This document shows, piece by piece, positions 1 through 6,062 of a DNA stretch of 8,463 nucleotides; position 1 is the stretch's first letter, and the number at the start of each line of letters is the position of its first letter. This stretch comes from Roseiflexaceae bacterium (GTDB lineage Bacteria > Chloroflexota > Chloroflexia > Chloroflexales > Roseiflexaceae), in contig CANHPK010000049.1 of NCBI GenBank assembly GCA_947462525.1, positions 1 to 8,463 of the forward strand. The letters are read 5' to 3'. Below the pieces are notes generated by a model. It searched no databases. It was not told the origin of the DNA and saw only the letters and a program-made list of their open reading frames with translations. A program made the translations under genes and the position numbers.

Positions 1-783
1 GCCGACATCGTCCAGGCGATTGTCGATTTGATGCAGCCCAAAGGGATTTTCGATCGTAGCGATCCCGAAATGCGCAATCTCGAAGGGCTGTCATCGAGCC
101 ATGGCGTCCTCTGGGGCGAAGCCCCGCCCGAGACGATGATTATTAACCATCCCACTGGCCTCCGCGAGACACTGGACCTCGATAACGGCCAAAAAACCGG
201 CGGCTATCTCGATCAAGCCCTCAACCGTATTGCGGTTGCAGCCTATGCGAACGGCGCCGACGTGCTCGACTGCTTCTGCTATACCGGCGGCTTTAGTGTG
301 GCAGCCGCACTGGGCGGTGCTCGCTCCATAACGGCGGTCGACGGCAGTGCAATGGCCCTCGACGCCCTCCAAAACGACATCAAACTCAACGGTGCAGGAT
401 CTACCCCGCTCGAAATCGTCGAAGCCGACGTCTTTAAGCTCTTGCGCAAGTACCGCGACGAAGAACGCCGCTTCGACATGATTATTCTCGACCCACCCAA
501 GTTCGCACACAGTCAAGCCCAGGTCGATCGCGCCACACACGGCTACAAAGATATCAACCTGTTGGCCATGAAGTTACTGCGACCGGGTGGATTGTTGGCG
601 ACGTACTCTTGTTCTGGTCTGGTGTCGCCGGATTTGTTCCAAAAAGTCATCTTTGGCGCATCGGTCGACGCACAGCGCGATGTTCAAGTTATCGAACGAC
701 ACACCCAAGCGCCCGACCATCCCGTTTTGCTGAGCTTCCCCGAAGGGGAGTACCTCAAAGGGCTGGTGTGCCGCGTCTGGTAA
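1..783 (+). CDS. rlmI: 23S rRNA (cytosine-C5) methyltransferase, RlmI type (5' partial)
   Basis: The reading frame is open from base 1 to a TAA at 781-783, so the gene begins upstream of the window and 260 codons of the C-terminal part are present. Full-length family members are about 390-400 residues with an N-terminal PUA domain, which would be the missing part. Visible motifs are the LDNGQKTGGYLDQ segment, the SAM-binding motif VLDCFCYTGGFSV (codons from 262), DPPKF (Asp codon at 490) and the YSCSG motif with the catalytic-type Cys at 610-612. The C-terminal end, from GYKDINLLA through APDHPVLLSFPEGEYLKGLVCRV, follows E. coli RlmI almost block by block, which is why I prefer RlmI to a generic COG1092 methyltransferase. 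The known family role is S-adenosylmethionine-dependent m5C1962 methylation of 23S rRNA in the cytoplasm. The LON-domain gene follows after 25 nt and is probably co-transcribed. Confidence 0.9.
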   Translation, partial: ADIVQAIVDLMQPKGIFDRSDPEMRNLEGLSSSHGVLWGEAPPETMIINHPTGLRETLDLDNGQKTGGYLDQALNRIAVAAYANGADVLDCFCYTGGFSVAAALGGARSITAVDGSAMALDALQNDIKLNGAGSTPLEIVEADVFKLLRKYRDEERRFDMIILDPPKFAHSQAQVDRATHGYKDINLLAMKLLRPGGLLATYSCSGLVSPDLFQKVIFGASVDAQRDVQVIERHTQAPDHPVLLSFPEGEYLKGLVCRVW

Positions 784-808
784 TGTCGCGAGTGGTGGAG
801 AAGCACGT

Positions 809-1534
809 ATGACGGGTGAACGAACCAAACCAACGGTTGCGTTGTTCCCCTTGCCGTCTGTGGTGCAGTTCCCCACTGCACCATTTACGTACCATATTTT
901 CGAACCACGCTACCGCACGATGTTTGCACAGTGTATTGCCCAAAACATCCCCATTGCGGTGGTCTTGTGCGAACCCGCAGCGCATCATTCGGCCCCGCAA
1001 CACCTGCAAAACACCATGCAAGACAGCATTTTGGCGTTCCCTTCGACCGGTGACGAGTATCCGTCACGCCTGCCACACGATGTAGGTACCCTCTTGAGCA
1101 TCGAATCGCATTTCATCTCAGAGGATGGCCGTGCCCTCATCCAAGGGGTTGGCGGAGCGCGTATCCACATTACCGGTATCGTGCAACGCTCTCCGTATCT
1201 GATTGCAGAATGGACGGGGCTCCCGGAGCTCCCCAGTAGCGCCAACACCGCTGCCCGGCATGCGTTCACGTTCATTTACGAGCGCTATCTGAATGTCATG
1301 CGCACTGTGGGGGAGCTCCATCGGCAGCGCATCAGCTGGTCTGACGACGACGAAACGCTGAGTTGGCAAATCGCACATGCGTTCCAACTCGCACCTGCCA
1401 TCAAACAGATGTTGCTCATCATGAACACCAATGCACGCATGCGTACGTTGATTCGCCTCCTCCGGACCGAGTTGCGCACTATACCAAAGGGGAACGTCCC
1501 ATCCGGGAACGCACCCCCTTGGAGTTGGAACTAA
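809..1534 (+). CDS. LON substrate-binding (N-terminal) domain protein, stand-alone
   Basis: This is a 241-residue protein whose ATG start has a good ribosome binding site, GGAGAAG at 797-803, 5 nt upstream. The N-terminus reads VALFPLPSVVQFPTAPFTYHIFEPRYR, the signature opening of the Lon protease N-terminal domain (LPLFPL...LFPG..LPLHIFEPRYR). It is followed by IAVVLCEP, VGTLLSIE and GRALIQGVGGARIHI, which match the later strands of the same fold. Residues from about 150 to 210 are predicted largely helical, as in the family. There is no AAA+ ATPase domain and no Ser-Lys protease domain, so it is not Lon itself. Stand-alone LON-domain proteins are widespread in bacteria. Their role is poorly defined, and substrate or protein binding is the usual suggestion. 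The gene sits 25 nt after rlmI in the same direction and its stop lies 9 nt from that of the convergent PIG-L gene. Confidence 0.85.
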   Translation: MTGERTKPTVALFPLPSVVQFPTAPFTYHIFEPRYRTMFAQCIAQNIPIAVVLCEPAAHHSAPQHLQNTMQDSILAFPSTGDEYPSRLPHDVGTLLSIESHFISEDGRALIQGVGGARIHITGIVQRSPYLIAEWTGLPELPSSANTAARHAFTFIYERYLNVMRTVGELHRQRISWSDDDETLSWQIAHAFQLAPAIKQMLLIMNTNARMRTLIRLLRTELRTIPKGNVPSGNAPPWSWN

Positions 1535-1543
1535 CTTCACATC

Positions 1544-2227
1544 TCAGACAATCATTTTTTTGAAGCCTTCGGCCGCAGCAAATCCTGCCATGGCACCGAC
1601 TTCGGCTGCCCGGTTGCGGGTACGCTCTTCCCACCCTTTGGCATTGTCCAGCTGCGTGTGGTGTTCGATCAGCGATTGGATTTTGGTGTCGAGGGTACTT
1701 GTGATGTCCTCGAAGTGGTCCAACTGCTCAGCACCCCACAAATACAGCGTCTCGGGTCGCCAGACATCGATCCCGACCTGGCGTAGGCCAGGTACAAACA
1801 GGTGATCGCGCGCCGACACGACGCCGTCGAGTACCGCAAAGCCCACCGCTCGGTGATCGGGATGCCACATGTATTGCTTCCACGGGTCGTGCGTAAACAC
1901 AATGGTCGGTTTGAGCGTGCGGATGTAGATACACATCTCGAGGCGCAATGCCATCGACGCTTCGAGTTCGCCGTCGTTGTAGCGGCAATGGATGACGCGA
2001 TGACCGTTCCCAAATATCTCGAGGGCGTTCCGTTGTTCAGCTTCACGCGTTTCGGACAGCACAAACGGGCTCAGTGTTTTGTCGTGCGTGCCCTTGTTGC
2101 CGTTGGTCACGATGATGTACGTTATCTGCCAGCCATCGCGTGCCAGTTTGGCGAGGGTACCGCCTGCACCAAATTCACAGTCATCGGGGTGGGCGCCTAT
2201 CGCCAACGCGTGTTTGGGGGTAGTCAT
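1544..2227 (-). CDS. PIG-L / LmbE family zinc-dependent deacetylase
   Basis: This is a protein of about 227 residues, close to the normal family length. Near the N-terminus it carries AIGAHPDDCEFGAGGTL, with the zinc-binding HPDD motif (His13, Asp16 in this numbering). It also has YNDGELE and the second zinc motif HPDHRAVG. The known family reaction is removal of an N-acetyl group from an amino sugar conjugate, as by MshB and BshB1. The substrate here cannot be read from sequence. Two in-frame ATGs lie 6 nt apart, ending at 2233 and 2227. The Shine-Dalgarno GGAG is only 1 nt from the first but 7 nt from the second, so I chose the second (MTTPKH). The gene is downstream of dnaN on the same strand, with a hairpin terminator between them, and it converges on the LON gene. 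A run of seven A lies in its last codons. Confidence 0.88.
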   Translation of the reverse strand: MTTPKHALAIGAHPDDCEFGAGGTLAKLARDGWQITYIIVTNGNKGTHDKTLSPFVLSETREAEQRNALEIFGNGHRVIHCRYNDGELEASMALRLEMCIYIRTLKPTIVFTHDPWKQYMWHPDHRAVGFAVLDGVVSARDHLFVPGLRQVGIDVWRPETLYLWGAEQLDHFEDITSTLDTKIQSLIEHHTQLDNAKGWEERTRNRAAEVGAMAGFAAAEGFKKMIV

Positions 2228-2250
2228 GCACATGCTCCTCTGTGCTATGC

Positions 2251-2276
2251 AAAAGCGCCGGCTCGTGGCCGGCGCT
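2251..2276 (-). terminator. Hairpin terminator downstream of dnaN
   Basis: A perfect 9-bp GC-rich inverted repeat (AGCGCCGGC at 2254-2262, GCCGGCGCT at 2268-2276) encloses a 5-nt loop. Read on the minus strand, the hairpin starts 16 nt after the dnaN stop and is followed by a short T-run (2251-2254). The T-run is short, so termination may be partial and the PIG-L gene could still receive dnaN read-through. It lies only about 20 nt before the PIG-L start codon. Confidence 0.7.
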
Positions 2277-2292
2277 CAAGACGGAATGGGGT

Positions 2293-3426
2293 TCAGCGTA
2301 CCATCATCGGCATGACGATGTGCACATAGCCGTCGACACCAACGGGGCGAAAGACCGCAGGGTTCTGCTCGGTCTGTGTCTCGATGGCGATTTGATTGGT
2401 CTTCATGGCGTTCAAGGCTTCGAGCAAAAAGCGTACATTCAAGGCGATTTTGTTGCCTTCGCCATTGACCATGCCATCGACGCTACTGCTGTTGTTCCCT
2501 ACTTCGGCAGCGTTGGCACTGATTTGGATCTGCCCCGGTGCAGTATCGCTACCGGACTCGATGGTCAAGCGCACGATGTTGTTGGAAGAATTGGCAAACA
2601 ACGCAGCAACCCGAATGGCCTTGGCCAGCTCGGCGGTCTCGACGATGGTGCGGGTGGTGTAGGACTGCGGGATCACACGCTCGATGTCGGGGTATTTGCC
2701 GTCGATGACGCGCGACACGAGGTCGATGTCTTCGGTGTGGAACAACACCTGTCCGCCACCTGCGGTCATGGTCATCGCGACATCACCCTCGCTGCCGGCG
2801 ATGATACGCGACAATTCGATCAACGCACGGGCAGGGATGATGACCTCGACCGGCTCAGCGACGGGTGTCGCCAACGGGATAATCCGCTGGGCCAAGCGAT
2901 AGCCGTCGGCCGACGCCAACGTCGCATGGTTGTCACGCAAGCGGAGCAACACGCCGGTGAGGACCGGGCGTGAGTCATCGGTGGCAGCAGCAAATGCAAT
3001 CTGATCGATTGCCTCGCGCAATACGTCGCAGGCAAAGACCGCGATGGGTTCGCCTTGGTTGAGGGCCGGCAAATCGGGGAATTCTTCGGCGCTGATGCCG
3101 TTGATATTGTTTTCGTAGCGGGCACAGGTCAGCTTGATGCTCTGTGACGACGGATCGAGCTCGAGACTGATACGGTCGTTGGGCAAGCTGCCCACCAGAT
3201 CGGTCAGCAATTTGGCAGGGATGGTGACTGCACCTTCGCTATCGACCTTGGCACCGAGCCAACAGGTGATGCCGAGTTCGAGGTTGGTCGCGGCCAGCTT
3301 GAGTCGACCATTGTCGGTAGCCAACAGAATATTCGAGAGCACCGGCAAGGTGCTTTTGCCTGCAACGGCATGACCGACAATCGACAGCCCGCGCTTCAGA
3401 TTGTCTTGTAGACAGGTGAGCTTCAT
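2293..3426 (-). CDS. dnaN: DNA polymerase III beta subunit (sliding clamp)
   Basis: This 377-residue protein has the length and three-part architecture of the bacterial beta clamp (E. coli 366). The N-terminus MKLTCLQDNLKRGLSIV...STLPVLSNILL is typical of domain 1. Later landmarks are the SAEEFPDLP segment, SRPVLTGVLL, SADGYRLA, VIDGKYPDIERVIP and the C-terminal YVHIVMPMMVR, which corresponds to the conserved YVVMPMRL end that lines the partner-binding pocket. The clamp forms a ring around DNA and tethers replicative and repair polymerases. The ATG has the Shine-Dalgarno AAAAGGAG at 3435-3442, 8 nt upstream, and a strong extended -10 promoter just beyond. No dnaA or recF lies beside it in this window, unlike the classical dnaA-dnaN-recF arrangement. 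Confidence 0.96.
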   Translation of the reverse strand: MKLTCLQDNLKRGLSIVGHAVAGKSTLPVLSNILLATDNGRLKLAATNLELGITCWLGAKVDSEGAVTIPAKLLTDLVGSLPNDRISLELDPSSQSIKLTCARYENNINGISAEEFPDLPALNQGEPIAVFACDVLREAIDQIAFAAATDDSRPVLTGVLLRLRDNHATLASADGYRLAQRIIPLATPVAEPVEVIIPARALIELSRIIAGSEGDVAMTMTAGGGQVLFHTEDIDLVSRVIDGKYPDIERVIPQSYTTRTIVETAELAKAIRVAALFANSSNNIVRLTIESGSDTAPGQIQISANAAEVGNNSSSVDGMVNGEGNKIALNVRFLLEALNAMKTNQIAIETQTEQNPAVFRPVGVDGYVHIVMPMMVR

Positions 3427-3444
3427 TGCTGGTGCTCCTTTTCG

Positions 3445-3483
3445 TTATGCTATTGCAGAATTATACCATTATGCATTGCAGAA
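3445..3483. repeat. Imperfect direct repeat flanking the dnaN -10 box
   Basis: On the plus strand TTATGCTATTGCAGAA (3445-3460) recurs as TTATGCATTGCAGAA (3469-3483), differing by one inserted T and starting 24 bp apart, roughly two helical turns. The dnaN -10 hexamer (3460-3465) starts at the edge of the first copy and lies between the two. The placement suggests an operator for a regulator of dnaN, but no known binding consensus is recognised. The copies do not match the DnaA box TTATNCACA. Confidence 0.55.
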
Positions 3484-3488
3484 AAAAA
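3460..3488 (-). promoter_or_regulatory. dnaN promoter (extended -10)
   Basis: On the minus strand the sequence TGGTATAAT (3468 to 3460) is a perfect -10 hexamer with the extended TG element. The -35 region, 16-17 nt upstream, is only a T-run (3482-3488), a poor match to TTGACA, which the extended -10 could compensate. The predicted transcription start near 3453 would give a leader of about 27 nt carrying the dnaN Shine-Dalgarno. Confidence 0.7.
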
Positions 3489-3503
3489 CCGCCATAAGGC
3501 AGT
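3482..3503 (-). terminator. Intrinsic terminator just upstream of the dnaN promoter
   Basis: Read on the minus strand, ACTGCC (3503-3498) and GGCGGT (3493-3488) form a 6-bp stem with one G-U pair around a TTAT loop. A run of seven T (3488-3482) follows immediately. This is a textbook intrinsic terminator shape. It would end transcripts coming from the glycosyltransferase gene, or a separate short RNA from the region between, before the dnaN promoter begins. Its T-run is the same DNA as the dnaN -35 region. Confidence 0.65.
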
Positions 3504-3530
3504 GTCACTCGCCCGTAACATGCCCGCCAT

Positions 3531-3688
3531 TGGCCGAAGCTGTGTCTGTTGGGAGGTATTGCGACCAACGCTCCGCGCACCATCGGGGCAGTGATTCACC
3601 TGCGGCGCCCTTGCCGACAGCTGTGGTGTGCGCTGGCCGGGGCTGTCTTCGGTCGCTCGGTCCTGATGGGTCGCAGCAGTCTTCGCCA
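3531..3688 (-). ncRNA. Candidate structured RNA (rod-like fold) between the glycosyltransferase gene and dnaN
   Basis: No convincing protein is encoded in 3427-3706. The region instead contains nested complementary segments. The outer pair is TGGCCGAAGCTG (3531-3542) with CAGTCTTCGCCA (3677-3688), 11 pairs with two single-base bulges. Next is GCGACC (3561-3566) with GGTCGC (3651-3656). Then GCGCACCA (3575-3582) pairs with TGGTGTGCGC (3624-3633) with a 2-nt bulge, TCGG (3583-3586) with CCGA (3614-3617), and an inner GCAG/CTGC hairpin. Between the first two stems is an open bubble of 18 and 20 nt. A terminator on the minus strand follows at 3482-3503, so the minus strand is the likely sense. 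A closing stem, large central bubble and long distal arm resemble 6S RNA, but I recognise no family sequence signature and no clear promoter. GC-rich DNA gives chance pairing, and it could simply be the 3' untranslated region of the glycosyltransferase gene. Confidence 0.3.
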
Positions 3689-3706
3689 GACCCTTTTCCC
3701 AAACCC

Positions 3707-4828
3707 TCACGCACCGGTAGCGTCGGTCAGCCCTGTCACAGCATGGTCGTACTGGTCACGTACCCGCACCCAGTCGTATTGGCTCGCCCACGATTGGATG
3801 AGCTGGCGGTCAATACGGTGATATTCTGCCAGCACGCGCAAGAGTTGCGGCACCAGCGCGTCGTCAGTATCGTAGAGCAGTAGGTCATGGAGCGTGGGCG
3901 GCACCAGTTCGGGGTAGGCGAGGCGGCGTGGCAGCACGGGTACCGCGCCACAATACGCTGCTTCGATGACGGCTATGCCAAAGAATTCTTGGATAGCAGT
4001 ACTGACCACGATATCGGCGCGCGCTAACCAGTCACGATACGTGGCTGCGTCAGGCACATACCCCCAGTGCAATGTCCGTGCAGCCAAACGCTCGCGATAT
4101 CCAGCAAATGCTGCGTTGCCTTGGTCGACGTATTCGCCGAGCACGATAAGTGCGATGTCGGCACCCTGCGCGATGAGTTCCTCGATCGCCGCAAAAAAAA
4201 CCAACGGTTGCTTGTCATAGTCCCAGCGGCTGTTCCACAAAATCGTCAGCGGTCCCGTTGTTGCAACCGGTTGCGCACCATCGAAGCGCCGCAGATCGAT
4301 CCCCGGGTAGAGGATGGAACACTTTGGAGCGATACGAGCGACCGCGTCGAGTTCGTGGAAGTCGTGATATTTGCGCGGCAACTGAGGCAATGCTGCCAGC
4401 AGGCGATCACGGTGAAAGACCGAGTTGAAGAGCACTGCATCGGCTGCCAGCATGCTGGTGTAATTGATCCAAGCCCAGGCATCGTCACGTGCACGCCCAG
4501 CGGGCAACGGGTAGATGAGCTGGTTCTCGTGCATATACAACACGACCCGCAGCCCCCGCACGAGGTCGCGATTCAGGCCCAACCAGGTGGCAAGATCGAG
4601 CATGTCGGTCACAACCAACACATCAAAATGGTCTGTGAGTGGCTGGTTCCCCCAGCGCTCGTGGATGCGCTGCGTAAAACTCACCGCGGCACCACGCATA
4701 CGCCAACGCCAACCACCGGCTGCGTTCATGCCGATGAGCGTCACCTCGTGCCGACTATGATCGACATAGCCTTGGGCGACAGAGCGGTGTGATCCTGCGT
4801 GGAACGCGTCGAGCCAGAGTATGCGCAT
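3707..4828 (-). CDS. tRNA-queuosine alpha-mannosyltransferase-like glycosyltransferase (DUF3524 plus GT-B C-terminal domain)
   Basis: This is a 373-residue two-domain GT-B glycosyltransferase. The N-terminal half begins MRILWLDAFHAGSHRSVAQGY and has VVLYMHENQLIYP (HENQ from residue 100), the hallmark of the DUF3524 domain found in GTDC1. The C-terminal half has ILWNSRWDYDKQP (about 195-207), VLGE, LHWGYVP and VSTAIQEFFGIAVIEA. The last contains the EX7E donor-binding motif of GT4-type enzymes (Glu280, Glu288). Animal GTDC1 is QTMAN, the enzyme that attaches mannose to queuosine in tRNA-Asp, so a queuosine-tRNA or related nucleoside acceptor is the best family-based guess. The acceptor in this organism is inferred. 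The ATG at 4828 directly abuts the TAG stop of the upstream ATPase gene, with a G-run (GGGGGG) as a crude ribosome binding site, indicating translational coupling. A run of eight A at 4193-4200 lies in the coding sequence. Confidence 0.82.
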   Translation of the reverse strand: MRILWLDAFHAGSHRSVAQGYVDHSRHEVTLIGMNAAGGWRWRMRGAAVSFTQRIHERWGNQPLTDHFDVLVVTDMLDLATWLGLNRDLVRGLRVVLYMHENQLIYPLPAGRARDDAWAWINYTSMLAADAVLFNSVFHRDRLLAALPQLPRKYHDFHELDAVARIAPKCSILYPGIDLRRFDGAQPVATTGPLTILWNSRWDYDKQPLVFFAAIEELIAQGADIALIVLGEYVDQGNAAFAGYRERLAARTLHWGYVPDAATYRDWLARADIVVSTAIQEFFGIAVIEAAYCGAVPVLPRRLAYPELVPPTLHDLLLYDTDDALVPQLLRVLAEYHRIDRQLIQSWASQYDWVRVRDQYDHAVTGLTDATGA

Positions 4829-5743
4829 CTATCGCCCCCCAAACATCCAGATGAACACACCAATCAATACACTCACCAACAGGAACCACCCGAGGTTCCC
4901 CACCGTGATACCGTCAGCCATGGGTTTGGTCGATGGTGGTGCGCTGTGTGCGGGTATCGGTGATTCCCCACCGATGGGATCTGTCGTCGATCCCGGTGAC
5001 ACATCAGCCTGCACGTATGGCGCGCTTGTCGATTGCACCGGCTGTGGCGGGGTCAATGCGGCAGCAAGCGCACGCCAGTCGAGGTCGGCTTGCCGCTGCG
5101 CCCGATACCACAGGGTGAGGATCACAATCAAGGTACCCACATGACCGCGCGCATGTGCCACCATGTACGTTTGGTCGGCACGATCCGGCTGTGGTCCATC
5201 GGGGATACAGACATCGAGGTACTCGCGCAGAAAAGACTGACCGGCCTGGCCGAGATGGACAAGCTCCCACTTCGCAGGTACCGCATCGAGCTGGCTGGCA
5301 GCAACAATCACCCGCAGACGGCCGGCGGCACATTCATTGGCCAACTGCGCCATAAACGCATCACGATGGGGGGCGAACTGCAGGGCATCGATGTTATCGA
5401 ATGCCAGGAACGGTGCGGTATCAGGACGCAGGATTGCTTGGAGCCATGGTGTCCCGGCTGGTGCGAATGCTTCGGCAATGGTGGTCTCGACGGCTTCGAT
5501 ATCGGGGAACTCAGCCATGTCCAGATAAAACGCGGGCAAGTCGTCGTGATCGAGGAGAATGCCGCCCGCTGCCACGGCGTGAAACAACAACGACGACTTG
5601 CCGCTCTGTGGCGGAGCAACGACGAGGACCGGACGACGTTTGTCGATGGCTTGCATCACGAGTTGGAGTTCACCCCAGCGACCCACAAACAACGTGGCAT
5701 CGCGGAGCATCTGTGTCTCGAATGGCGTCGTGTGGATGTCCAA
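4829..5743 (-). CDS. P-loop ATPase (STAND/AAA-like) with proline-rich linker and C-terminal membrane anchor
   Basis: The frame is open to 5833, but that start would run through the opposite promoter and gene. A TTG at 5743 has a Shine-Dalgarno GAGGTG (5755-5750 on the minus strand) 6 nt away, giving 304 residues. An ATG at 5710 is the alternative. Residues 17-31 (TLFVGRWGELQLVMQ) match the box that precedes the P-loop in STAND and archaeal-type ATPases. Walker A is APPQSGKSS (43-51), Walker B is FLAFDNID (112-119), and LRVIVAASQ looks like sensor 1. After about residue 225 comes a Pro/Ser/Thr-rich linker, then one hydrophobic helix at the extreme C-terminus (LGWFLLVSVLIGVFIWMF, about 284-301). 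It therefore looks like a tail-anchored inner-membrane protein with the ATPase in the cytoplasm. No effector or sensor repeat domain is fused to it. Its function is unknown. It is the first gene of a unit with the glycosyltransferase. Confidence 0.75.
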   Translation of the reverse strand: MDIHTTPFETQMLRDATLFVGRWGELQLVMQAIDKRRPVLVVAPPQSGKSSLLFHAVAAGGILLDHDDLPAFYLDMAEFPDIEAVETTIAEAFAPAGTPWLQAILRPDTAPFLAFDNIDALQFAPHRDAFMAQLANECAAGRLRVIVAASQLDAVPAKWELVHLGQAGQSFLREYLDVCIPDGPQPDRADQTYMVAHARGHVGTLIVILTLWYRAQRQADLDWRALAAALTPPQPVQSTSAPYVQADVSPGSTTDPIGGESPIPAHSAPPSTKPMADGITVGNLGWFLLVSVLIGVFIWMFGGR

Positions 5744-5761
5744 CGGTGCACCTCGGGGTCG

Positions 5762-5767
5762 TATAAT
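5762..5767 (+). promoter_or_regulatory. -10 box for the small membrane protein gene
   Basis: A perfect TATAAT lies 43 nt before the ATG at 5811, giving a predicted start near 5774 and a leader of about 37 nt. The -35 region 17 nt upstream (TCCAAC) is a poor match to TTGACA, so the promoter may need an activator. It sits in the 67-bp divergent region shared with the ATPase gene. Confidence 0.5.
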
Positions 5768-5770
5768 GGA

Positions 5771-5797
5771 ACCGTACGATGCCCGATGCACCGTACG
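5771..5797. repeat. ACCGTACG direct repeat in the divergent control region
   Basis: ACCGTACG occurs at 5771-5778 and again at 5790-5797, 19 bp apart. The second copy extends to the palindrome CCGTACGG. CGATGC is also duplicated between them. The repeats lie at and just after the predicted transcription start, a usual place for a repressor operator. No known regulator site is recognised. Confidence 0.5.
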
Positions 5798-5810
5798 GAT
5801 GGAGCACGAC

Positions 5811-6062
5811 ATGATCAAACCAACGAGTACCATCGAGCTGCTTGCAACGATGTTTCTGTTTAGTATTGTGGTAACCAGTGGCCTGTTTTATACCCTCGGT
5901 GCGCGCTACCACCTGAGCATGCCGTGGATTTTCATCCCAGGGATAGCGCTGACCCTGACCGGGCTTATGTATTGGCGCGTTCGCGTTCGCCGCGGTGCAG
6001 CGCAAGCAGATCGCCAACAACCGCAAAACCCGTCGACAACGCCCCCGCCCCAGGACCAATAA
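5811..6062 (+). CDS. Small two-helix membrane protein, unknown function
   Basis: The 83-residue product starts at ATG 5811 with the Shine-Dalgarno GGAG (5801-5804) 6 nt upstream. An in-frame ATG at 5799 would not have such a site. Two hydrophobic segments are clear, about residues 8-29 and 38-54. RVRVRR follows directly after the second, which by the positive-inside rule puts both ends in the cytoplasm. The tail is Pro/Gln/Thr-rich and probably disordered (ending STTPPPQDQ). I recognise no family. The last 98 bp, which encode the end of helix 2 and the tail, are antisense to the conserved 3' end of hom. The reading frame, start signals and TATAAT box together support a real gene. It is divergent from the ATPase gene, whose product is also a membrane protein with a Pro-rich segment. 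Confidence 0.65.
   Translation: MIKPTSTIELLATMFLFSIVVTSGLFYTLGARYHLSMPWIFIPGIALTLTGLMYWRVRVRRGAAQADRQQPQNPSTTPPPQDQ

Noticed and set aside
1555..1561. T-run after the LON gene as an intrinsic terminator
   Set aside because: No stable stem precedes it on the plus strand, and it is explained by the AAA AAA codons at the end of the deacetylase gene.
2242..2973. 243-codon plus-strand open frame
   Set aside because: It lies wholly antisense to dnaN, which is unmistakable. The translation is rich in Asp, Gly and His with no family resemblance, as expected of a mirror frame of a GC-rich gene.
3657..3690. Resemblance of GGTCCTGATGGGTCGCAGC to the SRP RNA core
   Set aside because: The diagnostic GGAAG-type tetraloop and the asymmetric internal loop are missing, so SRP RNA cannot be called.
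3450..3714. Minus-strand open frames of 69 and 86 codons upstream of dnaN
   Set aside because: Both start within the glycosyltransferase 3' end, lack a ribosome binding site and family resemblance, and the longer one reads through the terminator hairpin and the dnaN promoter.
4193..4200. Run of eight A as a frameshift site in the glycosyltransferase gene
   Set aside because: The frame continues with normal family motifs on both sides, so there is no disruption. It is only a place where sequencing errors or slippage could occur.
4067..4792. 241-codon plus-strand open frame
   Set aside because: It is antisense to the glycosyltransferase gene, has no ribosome binding site of note, and its translation has no recognisable domain.
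5033..5798. Long plus-strand open frame (to 5863) antisense to the ATPase gene
   Set aside because: It covers the Walker motifs of the opposite gene in mirror. Composition is that of a shadow frame, and it would run through the divergent promoter into the membrane protein gene.
5744..5833. N-terminal extension of the ATPase to an ATG at 5833
   Set aside because: The 30 extra residues have no ribosome binding site support and would overlap the opposite gene's start and promoter. The TTG at 5743 has a well-spaced GAGGTG.
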